DNA of 47,382 bases, from contig NZ_LAYO01000084.1 of the NCBI RefSeq assembly GCF_000980875.1, forward strand, positions 1 through 47,382, written 5' to 3'. This document shows, piece by piece, positions 36,395 to 44,530 of this stretch. A program made the translations under genes and the position numbers. Under the pieces are notes generated by a model, which was not told the origin of the DNA, did no database searches, and saw nothing but the letters and a program-made list of their open reading frames with translations. Source of the DNA: Leucobacter sp. Ag1. GTDB taxonomy: Bacteria; Actinomycetota; Actinomycetes; Actinomycetales; Microbacteriaceae. The first letter of the stretch is position 1. Each line of letters opens with the position of its first letter.

Positions 36395-37015
36395 TCACAC
36401 TGCATCGAGGCTCTCGTGCGAGCGTCGCACCTTCTCATTTACGGCGAACCCCTCCTCATCATTCCCAGCGACGTAGGCGTCGATCCACGCCTCAAGCAAG
36501 CCAGCAAGCTTCCCGTGCTCAGCTGCGTAGTCGGCACCCGTGGGAATACCAGCGTTGACCCGCTGAGCAAGCGTGATCGCAACGCGGTCATGAAGATCAA
36601 TGATCCGTGAGTACTCGGCCCGCCGGCTTGCCTGGAGGTGAGACATTATGGCTCGGTTCAACGCAAGAATCTCGTACCGTCTCGCGGCGTACTTGTCTCG
36701 ATCGAGGTGCGTGGTCGCAATGCGCTCAAGGTCCAGAATTGCTATTACAACGTTGAACCGTAGACGGAGAATCTCTCGATGAGTGGCGTCCGTCCGCTCA
36801 AGATCGAGTTGCTTCCGCAACAGCGCTTCGTTCGCATCCCGCTGTTCGAGAAACTGTTTTCTCTGCGCTTCAAGTTGCTCCCGGTGCTGCCGAGTTTGGA
36901 CGCGCAGAGTGACGATAAGGACGAGAACCATGACGAGACCCGAGAGCAGAGCTCCAAGGAATCCGCTCAAGAGCTGGAAGACGTCTGGACTGGTCACTGT
37001 TCCAAGAATCTGCAT
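36395..37015 (-). CDS. Membrane-anchored coiled-coil protein of unknown function (lower GC)
   Basis: 206 aa from the ATG at 37015; an in-frame GTG at 37117 would add 34 Arg-rich residues. One N-terminal membrane segment (FLGALLSGLVMVLVLIVTL) followed by a charged coiled coil (TRQHREQLEAQRKQFLEQ, then ANEALLRKQLDLERTDATH) and a helical C-terminal part. GC content is visibly lower than in the neighbours (roughly 55% by eye) and codon use is less biased, suggesting recent transfer. It lies exactly between two copies of the metallopeptidase promoter. I do not recognise the family; phage-exclusion-type proteins can look like this, but that is only a guess. Confidence 0.65.
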   Translation of the reverse strand: MQILGTVTSPDVFQLLSGFLGALLSGLVMVLVLIVTLRVQTRQHREQLEAQRKQFLEQRDANEALLRKQLDLERTDATHREILRLRFNVVIAILDLERIATTHLDRDKYAARRYEILALNRAIMSHLQASRRAEYSRIIDLHDRVAITLAQRVNAGIPTGADYAAEHGKLAGLLEAWIDAYVAGNDEEGFAVNEKVRRSHESLDAV

Positions 37016-37498
37016 GCCCTGAACATAGCGCCACCACAACGCATACAGGCGGGGGCGAATCCTCACACTCTTCGTTACGCGCGGGTGGAGTGGTCGCTGA
37101 CCGTCCCGCCCGAACACACGTTCCGTCTAGCTGGTGTCCACGAGCAGGTTTGTCCGCGAAAATGCCCACGGAAACTAGCTCCAAATCCGCAGGATCACAC
37201 GATTTCCCAGTCCACATGACTGACTTTGCGAACAGAAGGTCATGTCGCGCTCCCGCTGGTGCTCCGCCCGTGCGGTGCGCACCGACGGTTCGCGGCCGAT
37301 GACCGCCCGCTGCGACCGATTCTATGAGGTCCCCCGAGGTTCGCGCAGGTCGGATCCGACGGAACGGGACCGCGCCCTCGGCGGCCCGGACTCGGCGAGC
37401 CGCCACGGGCGCGGAGAGCAATGTCACCCTTCCCGTATTCCGATTCGGTAACCGGTAGCCTGATCCGACCTCCCCGACACGCAGAAGGATCCGGATCG
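37016..37498. other. 483-bp region without a convincing gene
   Basis: The part 37016-37234 continues the lower-GC composition and probably holds the promoter of the coiled-coil gene. 37235-37341 is the second copy of the metallopeptidase promoter. 37342-37498 leads into the binding-protein gene, with AGAAGGAT at 37483-37490 as its ribosome site. Open frames here show no family features. Confidence 0.5.
37235..37341 (-). repeat. Ghost promoter: copy 2 of metallopeptidase upstream region, ending in ATGACCTTC
   Basis: On the minus strand it reads TAGAAT (37324-37319), CACCAGCGGGAG (37261-37250), then ATGACCTTC (37243-37235), the same order as copy 1. Over the 90-base core I count about two thirds identity, with the end blocks exact. 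After ATGACCTTC the frame reads CSQSQ and stops after 21 codons in all, so no gene follows. Confidence 0.7.
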
Positions 37499-38395
37499 AT
37501 GAAGATTTCCCGCCTCACCGCACCTCTGGCCGCGGCAGTGCTCCTGTTCGGAACGGCAGGATGCACGAACGACGACGGAGGCTCGCGCAGCAGCGTCGAT
37601 GTGAGCCTCATCTCGCACATCGCGCCGGACCCCGCCGCGGAAGAGCTGCTCCCGCAGGACGTGCGCGACCGGGGCGTCCTCCGCATCGGGATCAACCCGA
37701 ACTATCCCCCGAACGAGTTCAAGGACGCGAGCGGGGCACCCGCCGGATGGGGCGTCGACCTCGGAGACGCGGTCGCTGCGAGACTCGGACTGAAGCCGCA
37801 GTGGCAGTCCATGCAGTTCGACAGCATCATTCCCCGCATCCACGGAGGGACCCTCGACATGAGCTCTTCCTCGTTCACCGACACCGTCGAACGCCAGAAG
37901 TCGGTCGACTTCGTCGACTACTACGAAGCAGGATCCCAGTGGGTCTCCCCCAAGGGGAAGCCGGTCGATCCGAACCGGGCGTGCGGTCTGCGGATCGCGG
38001 TGAAGGCGACGACCGTGCAGGAGACCGTGGAGCTCCCGGCCCGCAGCGAGAAGTGCGTGGCGGCGGGGAAGGAACCGCTGCGGGTCGTGGCGTTCAGCCT
38101 GCAACCGGAAGCCACCCAGGCCGTCGCCTCGGGAGGCGCTGACGCCTTCTCCGCGGACTCTCCGATCGCCGGCGACGCCGTCGCGCAGCTGGGCGATCAC
38201 TTGCAGCTGTCGGGCGACGTGTTCGATGCCGCGCCGTACGGGCTGGTGACGCCCCGCGGCAGTGCGCTCACGCGGGCGGTGCAGGCTGCGGTGCAGTCCC
38301 TGATGGACGACGGCACGTACGGGAAGATCCTGCGCGGCGCCGGATTCGAGTCCGGCGCCGTCGACCGCGCGACGGTCAACGGCGCCCGGGCGTAG
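37499..38395 (+). CDS. Amino-acid ABC transporter substrate-binding lipoprotein (family 3), orphan
   Basis: 298 aa. Lipobox LFGTAGC (Cys about residue 22). Family 3 opening RDRGVLRIGINPNYPPNEF near residue 60, then AGWGVDLGDAVAARLGL and PRIHGGTLDMSSSSFTDTVERQ. Family members bind polar amino acids outside the membrane. No permease or ATPase gene is adjacent: the next gene is convergent and the previous ones are unrelated, so it must use a transporter encoded elsewhere. Confidence 0.9.
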   Translation: MKISRLTAPLAAAVLLFGTAGCTNDDGGSRSSVDVSLISHIAPDPAAEELLPQDVRDRGVLRIGINPNYPPNEFKDASGAPAGWGVDLGDAVAARLGLKPQWQSMQFDSIIPRIHGGTLDMSSSSFTDTVERQKSVDFVDYYEAGSQWVSPKGKPVDPNRACGLRIAVKATTVQETVELPARSEKCVAAGKEPLRVVAFSLQPEATQAVASGGADAFSADSPIAGDAVAQLGDHLQLSGDVFDAAPYGLVTPRGSALTRAVQAAVQSLMDDGTYGKILRGAGFESGAVDRATVNGARA

Positions 38396-38419
38396 CGGTC
38401 CCGGCGGAGACGGCTGCGA

Positions 38420-39397
38420 TCAGCGATCCGCGAACGAGTCCGTCGCGCGCACGAGCGCGTCGACGATGCCGGGCTCGCTCGCCGCGTGGCCCGCGTCGGG
38501 GATCATCTCGAACGACGCCTCGGGCCAGGCGCGGTGCAGATCCCACGCCGTGGTCGCCGGCGTGCAGGCGTCGTAGCGACCCTGCACGATCACCCCGGGG
38601 ATCCCGGCGAGCTTCTCGGCGGCGTCGCGGATCAGCTGGCCGTCCTCCATCCACCCGCCGTTCGAGAAGTAGTGGTTCTCGATGCGGGCGAAGGCGACCG
38701 CCATGGCCGTGTCGGTGCGGGCTGCAGCGATCGCCGCGGTGTCGGGGATCAGCCGGATCGTGGAGTGCTCCCACACGGTCCAGGCGACACCGACGGGCGT
38801 GTGCACGGCCGGGTCCGCGTCGAACAGGCGGCGGTGGTACGCCGCGACGAGGTCCCCGCGCTCCGCTTCGGGGATCACCGAGAGGTACTCCTCCCAGACG
38901 TCCGGGAACAGCTGCGAGGCGCCCTCCTGATAGAACCAGTCGATCTCGCTGCGGCGCAGCGTGAAGATACCGCGCAGTACGAGCTCCGTCACGCGGTCGG
39001 CGTGGGTCTGCGCGTAGGCGAGCGCCAGGGTCGACCCCCAGGATCCGCCGAACACCTGCCAACGGTCGATGCCGAGGTGCTCGCGCAGGCGCTCGATGTC
39101 GGCGACGAGGTGCCAGGTGGTGTTCGTCGACAGGTCGGCGTCGGGCGCGCTCGCGTGCGGGATGCTGCGGCCGCAGCCGCGCTGGTCGAACAGCACAATG
39201 CGGTATCTCGCGGGATCGAAGTACCGTCGGTGGTCGGGTGAGCCGCCGCCGCCCGGACCGCCGTGGAGGAACACGACCGGCTTGCCCGCGGGGTTGCCGC
39301 TCTCCTCCCAGAAGACCTCGTGCCCGTCGCCCACCGGCAGCAGGCCGGAACGGTTCGGTTCGATCGCGGGGTACAGGGTGCGCAGCGGTGCGGTCAT
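38420..39397 (-). CDS. pip: Proline iminopeptidase (alpha/beta hydrolase, S33)
   Basis: 325 aa. Oxyanion motif HGGPGGGGSP (residues 45-54), nucleophile S119 in GGSWGSTLAL, D276 in YDACTP and H304 in DAGHAASEP complete the triad. FDQRGCGRSIPH is a strong Pip mark. It removes N-terminal proline from peptides in the cytosol. Convergent with the orphan binding-protein gene, 24 bases apart. Confidence 0.95.
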   Translation of the reverse strand: MTAPLRTLYPAIEPNRSGLLPVGDGHEVFWEESGNPAGKPVVFLHGGPGGGGSPDHRRYFDPARYRIVLFDQRGCGRSIPHASAPDADLSTNTTWHLVADIERLREHLGIDRWQVFGGSWGSTLALAYAQTHADRVTELVLRGIFTLRRSEIDWFYQEGASQLFPDVWEEYLSVIPEAERGDLVAAYHRRLFDADPAVHTPVGVAWTVWEHSTIRLIPDTAAIAAARTDTAMAVAFARIENHYFSNGGWMEDGQLIRDAAEKLAGIPGVIVQGRYDACTPATTAWDLHRAWPEASFEMIPDAGHAASEPGIVDALVRATDSFADR

Positions 39398-39501
39398 ACC
39401 CTCAGCCTAGTGAGGGTGGTTCGCGCCGAAGCTCCGAGCGACTTATCCACAGGCATTCATCGGGCGTTCCGTTCCAGCGTCCGATCGACCAGGCTCCTGC
39501 C

Positions 39502-40515
39502 ATGGCGCATGAAACACCCGACCGGCGGCTCGCTCGGCTCCAGTCGCTGCTCACCACTCGGTCCAGGCTCAACTCCGCGATGGTGAACGATCGCTGGATC
39601 GCGGCGGCGGTCCAGCAGGGCAGGTTGGTCCGCGTCGCGCGCGGCCGGTTCGTCGAGGGAGCGGTCTGGCGGCGTCTCTCCGCCGAGGACCGACATCTGC
39701 TCGCGATACTGGCGGTGCGCAGCAACCTCGGGCCGGAGGACGTGTTCTGCCGCACCTCGGCGGCGGCGATCCATGGACTCCCGGTGTACCGCTTCCGGGC
39801 GTCGACGGTGCATCTCATGACGCTCGGAGACTCCCGACGCTCACGGGCGATGCGCTCCGTCACGCGGCACGCGGATCGCTTGGATCCGGAGGAGGTCACA
39901 ACGGTCGCGGGCCTCCGCTGCACGACGCTGACCCGTACGGCTCTTGACATCGCTCGCACGGCGCCACCGGAGGTTGCCCTCGGCTGCGCGGACGCCGCGC
40001 TCCGAGCACTCTCCCGCCCCGGCTCGGATCCCTCAGAAGTCGGGCCGACCCGCGCACGCTTCCTCTCCGTGCTCGAAACCATGCCGGGCGCGCGTGGGGT
40101 CCGCGCGGCCAGGACCGTGCTGGAGCTCGCCGATCCGCGGGCGGAGTCGCCGCTCGAAAGCGCGAGCCGTTGGTTCCTGACGAAGTTGGGCTTCGAGACC
40201 GAGCTGCAGGTGCCGGTACCGTCACCGAACGGCGGGACCTACTGGGTCGATCTCGAGCTCAGCGGCCTCGGCATCCTCTGCGAGGTTGACGGGCGTGCGA
40301 AGTACACCGCTTCGGCGGCCGACGGCGACCGGGGTGCGCGAGATCGCGCGGTCGAACGCGCGCTCTACGCCGAGAAGCGGCGGCAGGACTGGATCACGGG
40401 CGTAACGGAGAAACGACTCATCCGCTGGGGTCATCCCGAACTCGGCTCGATCGGAACGTTCGCGTCGATGCTGCGCTCATTCGGCGTCCGGATCCCCCGC
40501 GACCCCTTCGGCTGA
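39502..40515 (+). CDS. AbiEi-like protein with C-terminal endonuclease-like domain
   Basis: 337 aa from the ATG at 39502. The N-terminus resembles the AbiEi-type antitoxin winged helix (RLNSAMVNDRWIAAAVQQGRLVRVARG), then EDVFCRTSAAAIHGLPV. The C-terminal part has ESPLESASRWFLTKLG, WVDLELSGLGILCEVDGRAKY and ERALYAEKRRQDWI, a D-x-E...E-V-D-G-K pattern like the Vsr/DUF559 nuclease fold. Many actinobacterial genomes carry such solitary proteins; no AbiEii toxin gene is next to it. Function uncertain. Confidence 0.7.
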   Translation: MAHETPDRRLARLQSLLTTRSRLNSAMVNDRWIAAAVQQGRLVRVARGRFVEGAVWRRLSAEDRHLLAILAVRSNLGPEDVFCRTSAAAIHGLPVYRFRASTVHLMTLGDSRRSRAMRSVTRHADRLDPEEVTTVAGLRCTTLTRTALDIARTAPPEVALGCADAALRALSRPGSDPSEVGPTRARFLSVLETMPGARGVRAARTVLELADPRAESPLESASRWFLTKLGFETELQVPVPSPNGGTYWVDLELSGLGILCEVDGRAKYTASAADGDRGARDRAVERALYAEKRRQDWITGVTEKRLIRWGHPELGSIGTFASMLRSFGVRIPRDPFG

Positions 40516-40602
40516 GACGCCACTCCCCTGCTCACCGAGACACCGCTCCGCCAGCGAGACACCAGGCAGCCAAGCGGTGTCTCGCGGGCAGCGCGGCGTC
40601 TC
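40514..40602. repeat. Opposed 19-bp-period repeats between convergent genes
   Basis: Plus-strand units GAGACACCGCTCCGCCAGC (40537-40555) and GAGACACCAGGCAGCCAAG (40556-40574) are followed by minus-strand units at 40583-40565 and 40602-40584, also 19 apart; a further GAGACGCC lies at 40514. CGAGACACCGCT (40536-40547) and AGCGGTGTCTCG (40573-40584) are a perfect 12-bp inverted repeat, so the RNA would fold strongly. Likely terminator for both convergent genes, of unusual build. Confidence 0.7.
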
Positions 40603-40723
40603 GGGCGGATTGGAATCTGGCAGGCGGGAGGAGCGGCGGACCCGGATCGCGCGGATCGGACCGAGTAGCAAGGTTCGGGCCACTCCCGGCGGGGAGGGAC
40701 CCGAACGCCCACTCCGCGGAACC

Positions 40724-42820
40724 CTACCCCTGCTGCTGCTTGCGCAGCTGCTTCTCGTGGATCGGCCAGGTGCCCGCCGCCTGCTGCTCCCGCACGTAGT
40801 CGGCGGCCTCCTGCTGCCGCTCGGCCTCGATGCCGGTCGCGATCTCGGCGCGCAGCATGCCCGGCGTGAGCCCGAAGGCGTCGACGAGGTCGAGCGCGTG
40901 CTCGCGCACGCGGCCGATCAAGCGATCCACGTAGGCGGTGATCGCCTCGACGCGGTGCCCCGAGAGGCGTCCGTGCACGAGGTACCAGGTCGCGTGCTTC
41001 TCGAGCAGGCCGAGCCCGAACAGGTCGCGCAGCCAGGTGAGCACGCGCAGGGTCTCGCCGTCGAAGCGATCGAGCGCCTCGGTGAACGCTTCCCACTGCA
41101 GCAGCTCGGCGTGCGCGCGGGCGGCTTCGATCAACTTGTGCTGCTGCGCGTTGAACGCGTCGGCCTGGGCGATCGCCTTCGCGCGCTTGTCGCCCTTGGG
41201 CACGTCCTTCGTCGCCTCGCGCATCGCGCCCGCGATCTCGGCGACCATGGTCTGCACCCGATCGGTGAGCAGCGTACGCTGCGTCTCGGTCTCGCGCAGC
41301 TGCTCGACCGAGCGCGACACCTGGCCGAGATCGGCGACGCTCTGGCCGATCTGGCGCAGGCCGAAGCGGCTGACGCGGTCGCCGAGCTGGCTGGCCGCCG
41401 CCTTGGCGAGCGCGGCCTTGTCGCCGCCCGCGAACTGCGCGGCGTAGTCGGTGAGGAGGCGCTTGCCGACGAGCTGCAGCAGCACGTTGTTGTCGCCCTC
41501 GAAGGTGACGTAGATGTCGAGGTCGGCGCGCAGCCCGACGACGCGGTTCTTGGCGATGAACCCGGCGCCGCCGCAGGCCTCGCGCACCTCCTGCAGCGTG
41601 TCGAGCGCGGCCCACGTGGAGAGCGGCTTGAGCGACGCGGCGAGCGTCTCGAGATCCTCGCGGTGCGCGTCGTCGTCGCGCACGCCCGAGAACACCTCGT
41701 CGAAGGTGGTCAGCAGGCGCTCGCTCGCGAACGCCATGGCGTAGGTCTCGGCGATGCGCGGGATGAGTCGGCGCTGGTGCAGACCGTAGTCGAGGAGCAC
41801 GGTCTCGCGGCCGTCGGGGCCGGGGAACTGCCGGCGCTCGGATCCGTACCGGATCGCGATGGTCAGCGCCGCCATCATCGCCTTCACCGCCGAGCCGTCG
41901 AGCGAGACGCGACCCTGCACGAGCGTGCCGATCATGGTGAAGAAGCGGCGCCCGGGGCTTGGGATGGCCGAGGAGTAGGTGCCGTCCGCTGCGACGTCGC
42001 CGTAGCGGTTGAGCAAGTTCTCGCGCGGGATCCGCACGTGCGAGAAGTGCAGGCGGCCGTTGTCGATGCCGTTCAGGCCGCCCTTCACACCGTCGTCCTC
42101 GCTGCCGACGCCCGGCAGCATCTCGCCGTCGGGAGTGCGGATCGGGACGAAGAAGGCGTGGACGCCGTGGTTGACGCCCTTGGTGATGAGCTGGGCGAAC
42201 ACGACAGCGGCCTGGCCGTGCAGCGCCGCGTTGCCGAGGAACTCCTTCCAGGCCCCCGCGAACGGGGTGTGGATCTCGAACTCCTCGGTGGCGGGATCGT
42301 AGGTCGCCGTGGTGCCGATCGAGGCGACGTCGGAGCCGTGCCCGATCTCGGTCATGGCGAAGGCGCCCGGGAGCTTGAGGCTCATCACGTCGGGCAGCCA
42401 CTTCTCGTGGTGCGTGCGCGTGCCGAGATGCAGGATCGCCGCGCCGAACAGCCCCCACTGGACCCCGCTCTTGATCTGCAGCGAGGGATCCGCGAGCACG
42501 AGCTCCTGGAACGCCGCGATGTTGCCGCCGTGGTTGTCGCCGCCGCCCAGGTCCTTCGGGAACGCGCGCTGGATCGCGCCCTCCTCGACGAGGATGCCGA
42601 GCTGACCGAGCGCGCGCTCGCGGTGCTCGGGCATGGGCTGACCCGGGATCGTCTGCAGCCGCGGGTCCTCGACGAGCTTGCGGGACGCGAGGCGCTCCTC
42701 CTTCCAGCGGCCGAGCAGCGCATCGGCGACCGCCGGCACGTCGATGCGGGCGGGTTCCTGCTGCGGGGCTGCGGTGCGGTCGGCGGCGCTCTGCTGGGCG
42801 ACGGTCTGCGTTGCGGTCAT
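40724..42820 (-). CDS. Acyl-CoA oxidase / dehydrogenase family protein (peroxisomal-type ACOX)
   Basis: 698 aa from the ATG at 42820 with AGGAGCACAG directly upstream; the longer in-frame start is not supported. Flavin-binding middle domain with FAMTEIGHGSDVASIGTTA near residue 150 and the catalytic Glu E441 in TFEGDNNVLLQL, both ACOX hallmarks. RVSLDGSAVKAMMAALTIAIRY and EACGGAGFIAKNR also fit. The extra C-terminal helical domain matches the long ACOX type rather than short acyl-CoA dehydrogenases. It oxidises fatty acyl-CoA to enoyl-CoA, probably with oxygen as acceptor. No other beta-oxidation gene is near. Confidence 0.9.
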   Translation of the reverse strand: MTATQTVAQQSAADRTAAPQQEPARIDVPAVADALLGRWKEERLASRKLVEDPRLQTIPGQPMPEHRERALGQLGILVEEGAIQRAFPKDLGGGDNHGGNIAAFQELVLADPSLQIKSGVQWGLFGAAILHLGTRTHHEKWLPDVMSLKLPGAFAMTEIGHGSDVASIGTTATYDPATEEFEIHTPFAGAWKEFLGNAALHGQAAVVFAQLITKGVNHGVHAFFVPIRTPDGEMLPGVGSEDDGVKGGLNGIDNGRLHFSHVRIPRENLLNRYGDVAADGTYSSAIPSPGRRFFTMIGTLVQGRVSLDGSAVKAMMAALTIAIRYGSERRQFPGPDGRETVLLDYGLHQRRLIPRIAETYAMAFASERLLTTFDEVFSGVRDDDAHREDLETLAASLKPLSTWAALDTLQEVREACGGAGFIAKNRVVGLRADLDIYVTFEGDNNVLLQLVGKRLLTDYAAQFAGGDKAALAKAAASQLGDRVSRFGLRQIGQSVADLGQVSRSVEQLRETETQRTLLTDRVQTMVAEIAGAMREATKDVPKGDKRAKAIAQADAFNAQQHKLIEAARAHAELLQWEAFTEALDRFDGETLRVLTWLRDLFGLGLLEKHATWYLVHGRLSGHRVEAITAYVDRLIGRVREHALDLVDAFGLTPGMLRAEIATGIEAERQQEAADYVREQQAAGTWPIHEKQLRKQQQG

Positions 42821-43049
42821 CTGTGCTCCTCGACGATCCAAGACGAACGGCTGCGCCCGCGCGCATCGCGGCGGGCGATATCGCCAGGCTACGAGCGACC
42901 TCCGGCAACGGCAATCGATCCGATTCGACCCCACAAAGCGGTGCCGCATCGACGCCCGGGCCGATTGTGCGCATTCTCCAAACAGAAGCGCTCCTCGCTG
43001 TCGATCAGCGCCATGCGCCGCGCACGCTGTCGGACCGACGAATGCGCCC
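42821..43049. other. 229-bp spacer upstream of acyl-CoA oxidase
   Basis: Promoter region of the acyl-CoA oxidase gene and 3' side of the regulator gene, both on the minus strand. I see no clear promoter, operator or hairpin. Confidence 0.35.
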
Positions 43050-44054
43050 TCAGATCGCCTGACCGATCACCGCCTCGCCGAGCGGGGTGCGCAGGTGCAG
43101 CACGCGCGCGCCATCGCGGGTGCTCGACACGAGACCGGCCCCGCGCAGCACCGAGAGGTGGTGCGACGCCGTCGAGATCGCCAGGCCGGCGTCGGCCGCG
43201 ACCTGCGAGGTCGTGCGCGCGACGTGCGCCGCGAACAGGATCTCGGCCCGCGCCGCCCCGACGAGCGCCGCGACCGCGTCGCGCGCCGCACCGGAATCCC
43301 GCGCCCACTCGGCGGTCACCCCGCGTGCGGGGTAGTAGAGCGTGGGTTGGGCGGGCGGCTCGGTCAGCACCATGCACCCCCAGGAGCTCATCACCGAGGG
43401 CACGAGCACCAGGCCGCTCCCCCGGCAGTCGACCTGCTCGCTGTGCTTGCGCAGCACGACGCGCACCGCGCCGTCGCCCCAGCTCACCGCGGGGTGGATC
43501 CGCGACGCCATCGCCGCCAGCCCGTCGGCCGAGACCGTCCGCGAGCGCACCGCGATGTCGGCCCGCAGGATCCGCTCGAGCTGCGGCCACACCGGAGCGA
43601 GCGCGGCCTCCCACACCTGCGCCCAGGCATCGGCGATCCGCGCGCGGGCCCGCTCGGGATCCGCGCGCATCCGTTCCAGCGCGGCCCGCCGCTCCCCGCT
43701 CGATCGATCCACCATCTTGCCGAGGTCGACGCGCATGCCCGGCAGTGCCGCCGCGCGCAGCGCCGCGAGCTCGGCCTCGGGAGTCAGATCCCAGCGCGCG
43801 GTCGTCGTGAGGAAGTCGGGCAGGTACCCGTCGGCTCCGATGACCTCCGAGAGCAGCCCGAACGGCTCCCGCGGCATCCGATCCCGCACCTGCTTCAGCC
43901 ATCCCCACTGCAGCGGGTAGTGAGCCGGGCGCAGGAGCACCCGCACCGCGTGCGCGAGCTCGTGCCCGGGCGAGATCCCGAAGCGCACGGCCTGGATATC
44001 GCCGGGACTGAGCCGGAAGTCGACGTGATGCGACTGCGCCGTCTTTCGATCCAT
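43050..44054 (-). CDS. ArsR-type winged-helix regulator with N-terminal sensor domain
   Basis: 334 aa. Large N-terminal domain of the DUF5937 kind (HHVDFRLSPGDIQAVRFGISPGHE is not quoted in full; key parts SPGDIQAVRF and LAHAVRVLL) and a C-terminal ArsR winged helix (about residues 255-330) with ADAGLAISTASHHLSVLRGAGL. Start at 44054, divergent from the cupin gene with a 78-bp gap, so the cupin gene is the probable target. Signal unknown; no metal-binding Cys motif of classic ArsR is visible. Confidence 0.8.
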   Translation of the reverse strand: MDRKTAQSHHVDFRLSPGDIQAVRFGISPGHELAHAVRVLLRPAHYPLQWGWLKQVRDRMPREPFGLLSEVIGADGYLPDFLTTTARWDLTPEAELAALRAAALPGMRVDLGKMVDRSSGERRAALERMRADPERARARIADAWAQVWEAALAPVWPQLERILRADIAVRSRTVSADGLAAMASRIHPAVSWGDGAVRVVLRKHSEQVDCRGSGLVLVPSVMSSWGCMVLTEPPAQPTLYYPARGVTAEWARDSGAARDAVAALVGAARAEILFAAHVARTTSQVAADAGLAISTASHHLSVLRGAGLVSSTRDGARVLHLRTPLGEAVIGQAI

Positions 44055-44132
44055 ATCGAAACTCTACGCGTCCGGAGCCGTGGACCGGGAGAGTGGATCC
44101 AGCGCAGGATCACCGACCGAGAGGAGCGCATC

Positions 44133-44489
44133 ATGACCGAGAACCCGGCCGCAGCGACACTGGTCGCACCGGAGGAGATCGTGTTCGGAACGGGCGGCAC
44201 CCGCCGCTTCCAGGGCATGGACCACGGTGCGGGCGTCTCCTACTTCTCCATCGACTACGCGCCGGGCCGCGGCACCGGTCTCCACTGGCATCCGTACGCC
44301 GAGACCTGGATCGTGCTCGAGGGCGAGGCGACCTTCACCGTCGGCGGAGCATCCATCCGCGGCACTGCGGGAGACACCGTGACCGGCCCGCCCTGCATGC
44401 CGCACCGCTTCGAGAACTCCGGATCCGGGCCGCTGCGCGTCATCGGGATCCACGCCTCGCCCGTCATCATCCAGACCGACCTCGACTAA
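44133..44489 (+). CDS. Small cupin-domain protein
   Basis: 118 aa with both cupin motifs: GTGLHWHPYAETWIVLEGEA and then GPPCMPHRFENSG. The three His and one Glu that bind metal are present. GAGGAG at 44121-44126 supports the start. Single-domain cupins can be isomerases, dioxygenases or sensors; no reaction can be assigned. Followed by a DUF4287 gene in the same direction after 41 bases. Confidence 0.85.
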   Translation: MTENPAAATLVAPEEIVFGTGGTRRFQGMDHGAGVSYFSIDYAPGRGTGLHWHPYAETWIVLEGEATFTVGGASIRGTAGDTVTGPPCMPHRFENSGSGPLRVIGIHASPVIIQTDLD

Positions 44490-44530
44490 CCACCCGGCCG
44501 GCACCGACCACCCCATCGAAGGAGACCCCC

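Noticed and set aside
36870..37427. 185-codon minus-strand frame across the ghost promoter
   Set aside because: It crosses the duplicated promoter in a frame unrelated to its ATG and overlaps the coiled-coil gene; no domain seen.
40577..43810. 1077-codon open frame on the plus strand
   Set aside because: It is antisense to the acyl-CoA oxidase and the ArsR-type gene, is full of Glu/Arg/Gly low complexity and shows no family motif; long antisense frames are normal at this GC content.
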